Assembly (NCBI RefSeq): GCF_009670965.2
Contig: NZ_CP073239.1
Coordinates: 1,860,001-1,924,000, forward strand
Direction: 5' to 3'
Length of the DNA: 64,000 nt
From: Riemerella anatipestifer
GTDB lineage: Bacteria > Bacteroidota > Bacteroidia > Flavobacteriales > Weeksellaceae
The notes under the pieces were generated by a model. It was not told where the DNA came from and made no database searches. It worked only from the letters and a program-made list of their open reading frames with translations. The position numbers were made by a program, and so were the translations under genes. Shown here one piece after another: positions 20,683-29,271 of the stretch; position 1 is the stretch's first letter; every line of letters starts with the position of its first letter.

Positions 20683-21030
20683 ATGTCAAAAAGAGGAAAT
20701 AACTCAGTAGGTGTATTAGTAGGTCTTTTAGCAGGAGCAGCTGTAGGTGTAGCTTTGGGAATGCTTTATGCTCCAGAAGAGGGAAAAAGAACAAGAAAAA
20801 AGCTGAAAAGAAAAGCTGAAGATTTAAAAGATCAAGCAGAGAGAGAATATAAAAGAGCTTACGAGAAAGTAAAAGACCAGTATCAAGATTTATCAGAGAA
20901 AACTAAATCTAATGTAGATAAAGTGGTTTCTAATGTTAAAGAAACTTATGATAAATACAAAGGTCAAGTAGTAGATAAAGCTAATGAAGTAGCTAAAGAT
21001 GTAGAGTCAGAATTAGATGGCTTGAAGTAA
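20683..21030 (+). CDS. YtxH-like protein
   Basis: A 115-residue protein: a glycine/alanine-rich hydrophobic N-terminal segment (about 8-28, GVLVGLLAGAAVGVALGMLY) followed by the APEEGKRTR motif and a long, highly charged coiled-coil (40-115). This is the YtxH/gas-vesicle-like stress-protein architecture. It is probably membrane-anchored with the coil in the cytoplasm. Family members are often stress-induced; the role here is unknown. It lies between two terminators, so it is expressed on its own. Confidence 0.8.
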   Translation: MSKRGNNSVGVLVGLLAGAAVGVALGMLYAPEEGKRTRKKLKRKAEDLKDQAEREYKRAYEKVKDQYQDLSEKTKSNVDKVVSNVKETYDKYKGQVVDKANEVAKDVESELDGLK

Positions 21031-21043
21031 AAAATACACAAAT

Positions 21044-21075
21044 AAAAAAAGGAACTTGAAATACAGTTCCTTTTT
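21044..21075 (+). terminator. Terminator after the YtxH-like gene
   Basis: Stem GGAACT / AGTTCC flanked by A7 and T5, loop of 8 bases, 13 bases past the stop. Confidence 0.75.
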
Positions 21076-21102
21076 CATAAAAATTAGACAAAAATAAGAT
21101 TG

Positions 21103-21411
21103 ATGATAAACTTCTTTAAGAATTACGCACAAAAAAGGCTTGATTTAATAAAAATGGAAGCTACCGAAAAAATGTCTATTAAAGCAGGTAATATAGCTTT
21201 CTTAGTTATTTTAAGTATTTTCTTCTTATTTTTATTTATATTTCTCAATATAGGGTTGGCTATACTAATAGGCTATTATATACAAAATATGGCTTATGGT
21301 TTTCTAATAATCTCTGGGATATACTTATTTTTAATAATTCTACTTTTACTACTCAAAAATTCTATAAAAGAGGGGATTGCTAATATAATTATAAAATCTA
21401 TAAACAAATAA
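21103..21411 (+). CDS. Holin-like small membrane protein (YqjE/DUF1469 type)
   Basis: A 102-residue protein with a charged N-terminal helix (KNYAQKRLDLIKMEATEKM) and two long hydrophobic segments joined by a short turn. This matches the phage-holin-superfamily/YqjE-like membrane proteins of bacteria; nothing else phage-like is nearby, so the holin name is structural only. An in-frame TTG one codon earlier is possible; the ATG at 21103 is preferred. It is followed one base later by another membrane-associated gene, and both probably form one operon. Confidence 0.65.
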   Translation: MINFFKNYAQKRLDLIKMEATEKMSIKAGNIAFLVILSIFFLFLFIFLNIGLAILIGYYIQNMAYGFLIISGIYLFLIILLLLLKNSIKEGIANIIIKSINK

Positions 21412-21412
21412 T

Positions 21413-21919
21413 ATGGGTACTAAATATAGAAGTCTTTCTGAATTAAGAGCTCAAAAATCCTTGTTGAAAAATGAAATTTCTGATATGGAAAAAGTAATTA
21501 CCTTCAAAAATCCTAAAAGTTCTTTGAGCTTAATAACTAAAGGGTTTACTGACAAGTTTGTAGAAGAGAGAAGTAACGAAGGTGGCGCTAACAAAATTTC
21601 TATAAATACAGGTAATATTGTAAAAGAGGTAACCAAAGAAATTAAAAATAGAGTATCTAATAGAAACTCAGACTCTTCACTTTTAACATTGAAAAATGAA
21701 GGGTTAGCAGAAAGTGTAGTAGATGGCTTTCTCAAAGTTGGCTTAGTAGGTACAGTCAGCAACTATGCTAAAAATAATCTTAAAAACCCTAATTGGAAGA
21801 AAAGAGCTATAGGTTTACTTCTTGTTTATGTAGCACCGCTAGTTATTAGGCAGTTAAGAACATTCCTAGACGATTATCAACGAAAACAAACTGCCAAGAG
21901 TATCAATAGATTGATATAA
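21413..21919 (+). CDS. Uncharacterised membrane-associated protein
   Basis: A 168-residue protein I do not recognise. It starts with a helical charged region (SELRAQKSLLKNEISDMEK), has a serine/asparagine-rich middle, and one hydrophobic segment near 133-150 (AIGLLLVYVAPLVIRQL) followed by a basic tail. It begins one base after the holin-like gene ends, so the two are almost certainly cotranslated. Together with the YtxH-like gene it resembles the YqjD/YqjE type of paired membrane and stress proteins. Confidence 0.6.
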   Translation: MGTKYRSLSELRAQKSLLKNEISDMEKVITFKNPKSSLSLITKGFTDKFVEERSNEGGANKISINTGNIVKEVTKEIKNRVSNRNSDSSLLTLKNEGLAESVVDGFLKVGLVGTVSNYAKNNLKNPNWKKRAIGLLLVYVAPLVIRQLRTFLDDYQRKQTAKSINRLI

Positions 21920-21998
21920 TCTATTTTTATTGAAGGATAAGTCTTATTTATTCAAACTTAGACTGAATATTAGAATTAAGTATCAAATAAAAAATCCG

Positions 21999-22006
21999 TA
22001 TCTTTG
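21999..22006 (+). promoter_or_regulatory. -7 element for the DEAD-box helicase gene
   Basis: TATCTTTG matches TAnnTTTG exactly, 20 bases before the start codon. No clear -33 TTG. Confidence 0.5.
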
Positions 22007-22026
22007 CAGAAATTTTATAATATTTA

Positions 22027-23691
22027 ATGAATTTATTTAGCGAGTCCAATTTAAGTCCTGAAATTCTTAAGGCAGTTGGCGAAATGGGGTTTGAAACTCC
22101 TACGGAGATCCAAAAACAAAGTATTCCTTTTATTTTATCAGATGTTAGAGATCTGATAGCACTAGCGCAAACAGGAACAGGGAAGACAGCAGCGTTTTCA
22201 TTACCTATCTTAGATATGATAGATGACACTAGTAGAAAAATCCAACTTTTGGTACTTTGTCCTACTAGAGAGCTTTGCTTACAAATAGCAAAAGACATAA
22301 AAAATTACTCCAAATATCAACCTAATATTAAATCTGTAGCAGTTTACGGTGGTAGTAGTATTACAGACCAAATTCGTAGCCTTAGAGATAAGCCTCAGAT
22401 TATTGTAGGAACACCAGGTAGAGTGATAGATCTAATTAACAGAAAGGCATTAGATTTTTCAAGCATCCATTGGTTGGTATTAGATGAAGCTGATGAGATG
22501 CTTTCTATGGGCTTTAAAGACGATTTAGAAACCATTCTAAACGAAACACCTGAAACTAAACAAACTTTACTATTTTCAGCTACGATGAATAAAGAGGTTG
22601 AAAGGATTTCTAAAAGTTACCTTACCAATCCTCATCGTATATCTGTAGGTTCTATCAATGCTGTTAAAAAGAATATCAGCCACGAGTATTATGTGGTAAA
22701 TTACAGACAGAAAAAAGAAGCACTTAAGCGTCTTATAGATGCTAATCCTAACCAATATTCCATTATTTTCTGCCGTACAAGAATGGAAGCCAAAGAAGTG
22801 GCAGATTATCTAATGCAGAACGGCTATGCCGCTGATGCTTTACACGGAGATTTATCTCAAGCACAGAGAGATACAGTGATGCTGAAGTTTAGACTTAAAA
22901 ATATTGATATTTTAGTAGCTACAGATGTGGCGGCGAGAGGATTAGATGTAGATTCACTTACCCATGTGATTCATTATTCGTTACCTGATGACCCTGAAGT
23001 TTTTGTTCATAGAAGTGGTAGAACGGGGCGTGCAGGGAAAGATGGTATTTCTATGGCTCTTATAAAGCCTGAAGAAACAAGAAAGCTGAAGCATATTAAA
23101 GTTCAAACTCAGATAGAACTTAAAGAGAAGGCAATCCCTAAAGGAGAAGATATCATTAAAGCTCAAGTAGCAGGAGTATTTGAGCATTTGTTTACAGAAC
23201 ATGAAACTTATTTTGATTTTGATGATAGTCTTATTCCTGATTTATCGCAGTTTTCAAAAGAGGAATTGGTGCATCAGTTGTTACAATTTCAGTTGAGAGA
23301 TTTAGCTTTATACTATAAAAATAGGAACGACTTATCAGACCAAAAACTAAAAAAAGAAGGTGATATCAAGGAAAGTCGTAGAGAGGGAAGACGAGATAAG
23401 GGAGAAAGAAGTAGAGACAGAGGAGGAAGGAAAAGTAAAAAATCTAATTCTGACATGGTGAGATTTTTCTTTAATTTAGGCAAAAGAGACCAATTAAAGA
23501 AAGTAGATATGTTGGATATTATTAACAAATCAACTAAAAAATCTAAAAAAAGAGCTGATATTGGGGATATTGAAATTTTGGATAAGTTTACTTTCTTTGA
23601 AGTAGAGAAATCATTCAAGAATGAAATCCTTAACAACATTTCTTCTATGAAATTTAAAGGTAAAGAAATGAGAGCCGAAGTAGCTAACTAA
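22027..23691 (+). CDS. DEAD-box RNA helicase
   Basis: An ATP-dependent RNA helicase of the DeaD/CsdA/RhlE type, acting in ribosome assembly or RNA decay, often at low temperature. Motifs in order: Q motif (ETPTEIQKQSIP), motif I (AQTGTGKTAA), Ia (PTRELCLQ), DEAD box (LDEADEM), SAT (LLFSATMN), and motif VI (HRSGRTGRAGK). The 554-residue protein ends with a basic linker rich in Arg/Lys/Glu (about 445-478) and a small C-terminal domain that resembles a DbpA-type RNA-binding domain. Monocistronic, with its own promoter and terminator. Which DeaD paralogue it is cannot be settled here. Confidence 0.93.
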   Translation: MNLFSESNLSPEILKAVGEMGFETPTEIQKQSIPFILSDVRDLIALAQTGTGKTAAFSLPILDMIDDTSRKIQLLVLCPTRELCLQIAKDIKNYSKYQPNIKSVAVYGGSSITDQIRSLRDKPQIIVGTPGRVIDLINRKALDFSSIHWLVLDEADEMLSMGFKDDLETILNETPETKQTLLFSATMNKEVERISKSYLTNPHRISVGSINAVKKNISHEYYVVNYRQKKEALKRLIDANPNQYSIIFCRTRMEAKEVADYLMQNGYAADALHGDLSQAQRDTVMLKFRLKNIDILVATDVAARGLDVDSLTHVIHYSLPDDPEVFVHRSGRTGRAGKDGISMALIKPEETRKLKHIKVQTQIELKEKAIPKGEDIIKAQVAGVFEHLFTEHETYFDFDDSLIPDLSQFSKEELVHQLLQFQLRDLALYYKNRNDLSDQKLKKEGDIKESRREGRRDKGERSRDRGGRKSKKSNSDMVRFFFNLGKRDQLKKVDMLDIINKSTKKSKKRADIGDIEILDKFTFFEVEKSFKNEILNNISSMKFKGKEMRAEVAN

Positions 23692-23703
23692 GAAAATATT
23701 ATC

Positions 23704-23737
23704 AAAAAAAGGGATATTCGTTTGAATATCCTTTTTT
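23704..23737 (+). terminator. Terminator after the DEAD-box helicase gene
   Basis: Stem GGATATTC / GAATATCC flanked by A7 and T6, 12 bases past the stop. Confidence 0.85.
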
Positions 23738-23794
23738 GTAGATTATTGAGAACTGCTTTTATTCTAGATATAGTCTATTATTATATACAGACAA

Positions 23795-23818
23795 AATCCA
23801 AGAGTAAACTCTTGGATT
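23795..23818 (-). terminator. Terminator after the YceI gene
   Basis: A perfect 10-bp stem (AATCCAAGAG / CTCTTGGATT) with a 4-base loop, followed by TTTTG on the minus strand, 25 bases past the YceI stop. Confidence 0.75.
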
Positions 23819-23843
23819 CTTTGTTAAATTAAATTTAAAATAG

Positions 23844-24416
23844 TTATTTAGCTGTAAAACTTACTTGTAAGTCCATATTGTCTTTAATAACCATGTCTTT
23901 CATAGTAGATTGGTAAGCAATTCCCCATTTTTGTCTATCGATAGAAAATTTATCTGAAGTTAGGGTTACTACGCCATTAGTTACACCTATTTTCGCAGGG
24001 AAAGTTACAGCATTAGTCTTTCCTTTTACAGTAAGTGCTCCTGTAACTAGGTAATTATAGTCTGCTTTTCCAGTCTTTTTAAGAGAGGTAATTTTAAAAT
24101 TAGCTGTAGGATATTTCTCTACTTCAAAAAAATCTCCATTTTTTAGATGATTATTGAGTTTTGTTTGATATTCTCCTGTGAGGTCTGTGGCATTGATACT
24201 TGTCATATCCAATACGAAAGTACCTCCAGCTAACTGGTTATTTTTTAAGACTACAGAGCCATTTTTTAAACCTAATGTCCCATTATGAGATGAAGCGTCT
24301 GATTTTACTACCTTATAACCCCACCAGTTAATGTTGGAATTGTCTACTTTTAGATTTTTGGTTTGAGCTGTTAATAGCCCACCTGCCATAACGAATAATA
24401 ATGCTATTTTTTTCAT
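23844..24416 (-). CDS. YceI family protein
   Basis: A 190-residue secreted protein with a signal peptide (cleavage near LTAQT, about residue 18). YceI proteins fold as a lipocalin-like barrel that binds isoprenoid or amphiphilic molecules in the periplasm. Visible hallmarks: the early NSNINWWGYK strand, NGTLGLKNGSVVLKNN, the TANFKITS strand, and DKFSIDRQKWGIAYQ near the end. The ligand here is unknown. Single gene with its own -7 element and terminator. Confidence 0.9.
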   Translation of the reverse strand: MKKIALLFVMAGGLLTAQTKNLKVDNSNINWWGYKVVKSDASSHNGTLGLKNGSVVLKNNQLAGGTFVLDMTSINATDLTGEYQTKLNNHLKNGDFFEVEKYPTANFKITSLKKTGKADYNYLVTGALTVKGKTNAVTFPAKIGVTNGVVTLTSDKFSIDRQKWGIAYQSTMKDMVIKDNMDLQVSFTAK

Positions 24417-24437
24417 TGTTTAATTATTTTACTAATG

Positions 24438-24445
24438 CAAAAGTA
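24438..24445 (-). promoter_or_regulatory. -7 element for the YceI gene
   Basis: Minus strand reads TACTTTTG (TAnnTTTG), 22 bases upstream of the start. Confidence 0.5.
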
Positions 24446-24486
24446 CATTTATTCTAATTCTAAATTATTGATCTATGTTAAGAAAT

Positions 24487-25557
24487 TTAGAAATTAAGGT
24501 TCATAATATCCAATCCAATTTGTATTCCGTTTTTAGAAGGAATAAGAGCTTCATCGTTGAATATTGGAGTGAAGTCTTTTTTAATGAAAAGATTAAACCC
24601 ACCATAACTTAGACTAAATTTAGCTCCGAATAGAAACGAATTTACGCCATAATCTACTTTGTTTTGGTATTTTTTGAACTTTCCGTCTTCGTTGTAATAT
24701 TTCACTTTGATTAAACTTCTTAGGTTGATACCTCCGTAAGCTCCAAAGCCTATACGCCATTGTTTTTTACTATTATCTAGATAAGACTTCCCTTTGTATT
24801 CTGTATAACTAGGATTCAGCACATACTGAAACTCTATAGGAAATGTAAGATAGACATGGCGAAGTTTAGAGCGTTTTAAAGAGCCTTCTTGGAATTCTGA
24901 TAGTTGGAGGTGTCTATTTTCTTGTTGAAAAACCAAAGGGCGTTTTGGCATATAGGTGTCTGATCTATACGCTAATCCGTAGCGGATGAATAACGGACTG
25001 GTGGTATTGCCTATTTGTCTTTCCTTTCTAGCTTGTACCTCAAAACTGTGTGAGTTGCCTATACGCATATTAGAGGCTGTTTCAAATGGATTAAGGCTTC
25101 CTGCATTTTCAGTTAAGTTGAGAAAGGCGTAGGAGACAGATAGCCCAGATTTTTTAAGCAATGAAGCTGGGGTTTTCTTTTTGCTAGATCTAATATCTAT
25201 GCTGTTTTTTCTTATAACGAAAAACCCTCTTATAGTATCATTTTCGGGGGAAAGTACTCTGTGTCTTACCTGTTCTTTGGTGAATTCTTCTAGAGTTTTT
25301 TTCTCTTCTTGGATTTTGGTGTTAATGCGTTGTTCGTACTTACGGGCAATTTCTGATTTTTGGTTTAAAAGGTTTTCGTGTGAAAGTTTTTTATCAGAAT
25401 AAAGAATTTCTAACGAATCTATTTCTTTATTCATAAGTTGTTTTTCTGATAGTACAATGCTATCTACTTTTTTGCTGTAAGTTTTCAGTTTGTTTTCTTG
25501 AGCAGACACCATAAACGAGCCTACTACAATACTAAATAATAAAATTTGAGTTTTCAT
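24487..25557 (-). CDS. Outer-membrane beta-barrel-like protein with coiled-coil stalk
   Basis: A 356-residue exported protein. Signal peptide, residues 1-19, ends VSAQE. A charged coiled-coil region (about 22-105) precedes a C-terminal part with alternating beta strands and aromatic residues (SVSYAFLN, FIRYGLAYRS, RIGFGAYGGINL, SFLFGAKFSLSYGGFNLFIKK), ending in a terminal IQIGLDIMNLNF strand. This looks like an outer-membrane barrel. No family is recognised. It is the third gene of the sigma/anti-sigma operon and may be its target or sensor. Confidence 0.65.
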   Translation of the reverse strand: MKTQILLFSIVVGSFMVSAQENKLKTYSKKVDSIVLSEKQLMNKEIDSLEILYSDKKLSHENLLNQKSEIARKYEQRINTKIQEEKKTLEEFTKEQVRHRVLSPENDTIRGFFVIRKNSIDIRSSKKKTPASLLKKSGLSVSYAFLNLTENAGSLNPFETASNMRIGNSHSFEVQARKERQIGNTTSPLFIRYGLAYRSDTYMPKRPLVFQQENRHLQLSEFQEGSLKRSKLRHVYLTFPIEFQYVLNPSYTEYKGKSYLDNSKKQWRIGFGAYGGINLRSLIKVKYYNEDGKFKKYQNKVDYGVNSFLFGAKFSLSYGGFNLFIKKDFTPIFNDEALIPSKNGIQIGLDIMNLNF

Positions 25558-25589
25558 AGTGTGATAAGTTTTTAATCTAATTTTATATA

Positions 25590-26252
25590 TTATTTTTCTT
25601 TTGAATACACTTTTACACCAAGCACTTCCACTTCTTTAGGTTCTTTAATTTCAATAGGGAACATATTTTCTTTAGTATCCTTTTTATCTACTTTCCCAAG
25701 TTTAGATTTACTTTCTGATTGATTTCTCTTTTCTTTGCCTATTTCTCTACCAAAGAGTAGTTGGTCAGCTGTTACGTAAGTTTCTTCCTTTTTTTGTTCA
25801 GTTGATTTAGCCAAAACTTCAGAATTAGATGGAGTATTTTCTAAATTTTTAATTCTTAAGCTATCTTTATGTGCAAAGTTGTTTTTAGCAATGATTTGAT
25901 GGCTACTTTTTTCTACTTTTAATTGAGGTTTAATTTCTGTTTCAAAATTTCCTTCTATTAGTAAATTTTCTTGTGGAGTGGTGCTTTCCACTGGTGTTTT
26001 TGTAGTGGTAGTTTGATTAGAAACAATAGCATTGCTATGTTCGGGAATGCTAGGTGTATTTAATTTCCATAATAAACTTCCAAGGCTGACTAAAACTAAA
26101 AATACAGCAGCATATCTCATTATTTTTTTGATGCTGAAAATAGGCGTCGCTTTTTCGTTTGTTTCTAATTTTTCTTCTAGCTTTTCCCATAACATAGGAG
26201 AGGGCTTTTCGGAAAGATTTTCGTAGCTATGCTTTAAATTTTTATTTTCCAT
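25590..26252 (-). CDS. Putative anti-sigma factor, single-span membrane protein
   Basis: A 220-residue protein with a 45-residue N-terminal cytoplasmic part, one membrane helix (about 46-63), and a long, low-complexity, Ser/Thr/Lys-rich periplasmic part. This is the topology of membrane anti-sigma factors, and it overlaps the ECF sigma gene by 11 bases, which strongly suggests coupling. No classical ZAS zinc motif is visible in the N-terminal part, so the assignment rests on topology and context. Confidence 0.6.
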   Translation of the reverse strand: MENKNLKHSYENLSEKPSPMLWEKLEEKLETNEKATPIFSIKKIMRYAAVFLVLVSLGSLLWKLNTPSIPEHSNAIVSNQTTTTKTPVESTTPQENLLIEGNFETEIKPQLKVEKSSHQIIAKNNFAHKDSLRIKNLENTPSNSEVLAKSTEQKKEETYVTADQLLFGREIGKEKRNQSESKSKLGKVDKKDTKENMFPIEIKEPKEVEVLGVKVYSKEK

Positions 26253-26784
26253 AAGATTGTTTTTGGGTGATAAATTCTTTGAGCCACTTTTTAGCTTTAT
26301 TAAATTGACTTTTGCTAGTTCCTTCTTTTATATTGAGGATTTCTGCAATCTCGGAGTGTTTTTTTTCTTCAAATACATACAGGTTAAACACAAGTTTGTA
26401 GCCCAATGGCATTTCTGATAACAACTCTTCTATCGGAATATCCAATAAATGATTTTGTGTTTCTGTATCTTCTAGTTCGTCTTGCAGGTCATCATTTATG
26501 TCTTTTTCTATATATAAAATGTGTTTCTGTTTTCGTACGATACTAATGGCTTCATTTATAACTATTCTTCTTAACCAAAAAGGAAAAAACTCTGCCCCTT
26601 TACAAGTGTCTATTTTTGTAAAAACAGTATAAAAAGCCTTTAATAAAGCATCTTCTGCATCGGACAAATTGTTAGTGTAAGATTTCGCTATAGCTAACAT
26701 TTTACCCGAAAAAGCATCATAAACTTGCTTTTGTACCAGTCGGTTATTTTGTTTTAATAAGTCAAAAGTCTCTTTTGAAATCAC
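26242..26784 (-). CDS. ECF-type RNA polymerase sigma factor
   Basis: A 180-residue sigma-70-family factor with only regions 2 and 4. Region 2 is seen as KSYTNNLSDAEDALLKAFYTVF and FPFWLRRIVINEAI; region 4 as ELLSEMPLGYKLVFNLYVFE followed by the helix-turn-helix KKHSEIAEILNIKEGTSKSQF. ECF factors redirect polymerase to stress or uptake genes and are held by a membrane anti-sigma factor; here the likely partner overlaps the 3' end by 11 bases. It is the first gene of a three-gene operon. Confidence 0.92.
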   Translation of the reverse strand: MISKETFDLLKQNNRLVQKQVYDAFSGKMLAIAKSYTNNLSDAEDALLKAFYTVFTKIDTCKGAEFFPFWLRRIVINEAISIVRKQKHILYIEKDINDDLQDELEDTETQNHLLDIPIEELLSEMPLGYKLVFNLYVFEEKKHSEIAEILNIKEGTSKSQFNKAKKWLKEFITQKQSYGK

Positions 26785-26851
26785 AGTTATTAGTTTCTTC
26801 TATTCATAAGACGGCAAAATAATAAAAAGGTTGCCTCATCTGAAAATTAAA

Positions 26852-26886
26852 AATAAAAAAAGTCATCAAAAATTTTTGATGACTTC
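26852..26886 (-). terminator. Terminator after the subtilase gene
   Basis: A long palindromic stem (AAGTCATCAAAAA / TTTTTGATGACTT) with a T-rich tract on the minus strand, 30 bases past the S8 peptidase stop. Confidence 0.8.
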
Positions 26887-26915
26887 TATTGATTAAAAAT
26901 AAAACTAAGAAAATA

Positions 26916-28607
26916 TTATTTTCTCACTTTCTTTTTTGTAGTCGTTTTAGTTGCTTTTGGCGTTTCTGACTTCTGAGTAGCTTTGTAGAAGTTATTGTAA
27001 GCATATTCTGCAGCTTTGTAAGTATCTATAACGCCACCAGCTCTAGAAATTAAATCAAAACGATTGTTAGTATTTGAGTTAGTCATAGCATTTACGGTAG
27101 ATTTATTAGCCGTTTTTACTAATGACTCTATAATTTGCTCTGGAGTAAGGTTAGGCATATAAGCCAAAAGTACCGCTGCTGCACCTGCTACTACTGGCGA
27201 AGCCATAGAAGTTCCTTGTAGGTATTCGTATTTACCATCTGGAACGGTAGAGTAGATTTTATCTCCAGGAGCAAATACATCTACCATTTTACCATTATAG
27301 TTAGAGAAACCAGCTCTTAGAAACTCATTGTCATTTGTACTAGCTCCCACCACTATCATATTATTTATGAAAGGTTTTTCATCAGTTGGTTTGTAGAAGT
27401 TAGTAGGGTAGTACACATTTTCTTCTATGTTTTCGTTTTCGTTACCTGCAGCTTTTACAAGGAGTACTCCTTTTTCTTGAGCATATTTAAAAGCGTCCCA
27501 AACATATTTTTTACCTGGAGAAACAGGTTTCCCAAAGCTCATGTTTAAGATTTTAGCTCCATTATCTACAGCGTATCTAATAGCATTAGCCACATCTTTA
27601 TCTCTTTCGTCTCCGTCTGGTACCGCTCTTACGGTCATTATCTTAGCTACCTTAGATGCTACACCATACTGCACTTCTTTACCATGAGGATATCCAGCAA
27701 TAATACCAGCCACGTGAGTTCCGTGCTGAGCATCAGGACCTTCGTAATGGTTGTTACCGTAGTATTTTTCAGAATAATCTTCATAGTTATCTCCTACGAT
27801 TTCTTGTCTTGTATCAAAATCTAGATTATATTGCTTGGTGGCCTGCGTTTCAAAATGCTTTAAAGCATCGTTAATCTCTTTGTTTAAAGTTTCTTCTACC
27901 TCTTTAGAAGTTTTGCCTTGCATTTCTTTAGATGCTGCCATTTGGTTGAGTATCTGCAGATACATTGCTTCCTCTTGAGAAGTAGGTTTTATAGTTGCTA
28001 AATTTTCTGCAGTTAGAGTTTTATTTCCTAGAACTTTCGCAATGGCAGAAATTCTAGATTTAAACTGAGAGTAGTATTGGAAACTTTGCTGAGCTTCAAT
28101 TCCTTTTTTATTGAAAATCTCTTTGGATTTCATATACATTTCAAACTCTTCAGGCATTTGAGCTTGATTGGCTTTGTTTTTAGAAGAATCATCGCCTTCA
28201 AATATAGGCTTGTATTTTTTCACTACTCTAGTTACTTCTAGATTATCTACATCTACATCAGCAGTTTTTCCTCCCATAAAATTCCAACCGTGGATATCGT
28301 CTATGTAGCCGTTACCATCATCATCTATTCCGTTATTAGGAACTTCGTTAGGGTTTTTCCACATATTTTTTGCCAATCCTGGGTGGTCTACTTCTACACC
28401 ACTATCTAATACACCTACAACCACAGTCTTAGGCTTTAAACCTTTAGATTCTAAAAATTTATAGGCATTGTTAGTATTTACTCCATAAACATTAGTCGTG
28501 GAGAAATCTTTGTGATACCAAGTTTCTGCGTCTTTATCTCTTTTTTCTTGTGCTAAAGTTAAATTCAGTCCTGCTAGAAATAAAGCAGCAATCATTATTT
28601 TCTTCAT
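26916..28607 (-). CDS. S8 family serine peptidase (subtilase)
   Basis: A secreted subtilisin-like protease of 563 residues. The signal peptide ends near LTLAQ (residue 20). The catalytic residues are Asp68 in VVGVLDSGVEVDHPG, His295 in HGTHVAG, Ser467 in GTSMASPVVAG, and the oxyanion Asn389 in KAAGNEN. Between Asp and His there is an unusually long insertion of roughly 180 residues, helical and Lys/Glu-rich. Downstream of the protease the protein ends in a basic, Thr-rich tail (KATKTTTKKKVRK); no T9SS C-terminal domain is evident. The target is unknown. Confidence 0.92.
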   Translation of the reverse strand: MKKIMIAALFLAGLNLTLAQEKRDKDAETWYHKDFSTTNVYGVNTNNAYKFLESKGLKPKTVVVGVLDSGVEVDHPGLAKNMWKNPNEVPNNGIDDDGNGYIDDIHGWNFMGGKTADVDVDNLEVTRVVKKYKPIFEGDDSSKNKANQAQMPEEFEMYMKSKEIFNKKGIEAQQSFQYYSQFKSRISAIAKVLGNKTLTAENLATIKPTSQEEAMYLQILNQMAASKEMQGKTSKEVEETLNKEINDALKHFETQATKQYNLDFDTRQEIVGDNYEDYSEKYYGNNHYEGPDAQHGTHVAGIIAGYPHGKEVQYGVASKVAKIMTVRAVPDGDERDKDVANAIRYAVDNGAKILNMSFGKPVSPGKKYVWDAFKYAQEKGVLLVKAAGNENENIEENVYYPTNFYKPTDEKPFINNMIVVGASTNDNEFLRAGFSNYNGKMVDVFAPGDKIYSTVPDGKYEYLQGTSMASPVVAGAAAVLLAYMPNLTPEQIIESLVKTANKSTVNAMTNSNTNNRFDLISRAGGVIDTYKAAEYAYNNFYKATQKSETPKATKTTTKKKVRK

Positions 28608-28662
28608 TATTTTTTATTTTTTAAGACTTAATATAATACCGACTTTCAAGTATTATACCATT

Positions 28663-29271
28663 TTATTTTTTTAGTTTAACATTTCTGATATAAGTTGTGG
28701 CTTCTGGACCAATGTTACAGATTAAATCTAAAATAGATAAATCTTCTAAAAAGCCCAACTTATCAGAAAAGGTTTGATAATATTCGTTTACATCATAAGA
28801 CGTAGGTTGCTTGGCAGAAAAGCAGTCTCTATAATCTTCTCCTTCAATTTCTTTCTCGTAGCTTTCGGAAAGTTGAAAGGTTTTATCTGTCTTTAAAATA
28901 TCTTGAATTATATCTAAAGCCTTTAAATTAAAATCTTTTAAGTAGGTTTCTTTAGATTGAAATATTTTTTCCAGCTTAGACTCATAAAACTCAAAATAAG
29001 GCGAAGTCTGGTAAGCTATTTTTATAGATTTCCAATGCAAACTCTGCCAATTTTCGTCATAGGAAATCTCTAAATCTTTCAACGCTCTTTTCCCATTATG
29101 TTTTATTGGAATGCTAAGGGATAGTTTACCATTCGCACCATAAATATTAGCTCTATTTCTATAAGTTTGCTTTGGAAAGTTTTCGTATTGTTCTAGAATT
29201 ACAGATTCTTCCGACAAAAATTCTGACCACCAAGAAATAGGAGGGAGGTAAAACAAAGGTAATAGTTTCAT
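28663..29271 (-). CDS. WbqC family protein
   Basis: A 202-residue protein with the WbqC (WbqC-like) pattern: the start LLPLFYLPPISWWSEFL, then ENFPKQTYRNRANIYGANG with SIPI, and the HWKSIKIAYQTSPYFEFYE segment. WbqC proteins are found in O-antigen or polysaccharide gene sets and in Bacteroidota housekeeping operons; their chemistry is not established. It starts immediately after the lepB stop and is the last gene of the parA operon. Confidence 0.85.
   Translation of the reverse strand: MKLLPLFYLPPISWWSEFLSEESVILEQYENFPKQTYRNRANIYGANGKLSLSIPIKHNGKRALKDLEISYDENWQSLHWKSIKIAYQTSPYFEFYESKLEKIFQSKETYLKDFNLKALDIIQDILKTDKTFQLSESYEKEIEGEDYRDCFSAKQPTSYDVNEYYQTFSDKLGFLEDLSILDLICNIGPEATTYIRNVKLKK

Noticed and set aside
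21103-21411. Prophage holin
   Set aside because: Only the fold resembles a holin; there are no lysis, capsid or integrase genes nearby.
28632-28657. Inverted repeat TATAATAC / GTATTATA between wbqC and the subtilase gene
   Set aside because: No T tract and weak AT-only stem; not convincing as terminator or operator.
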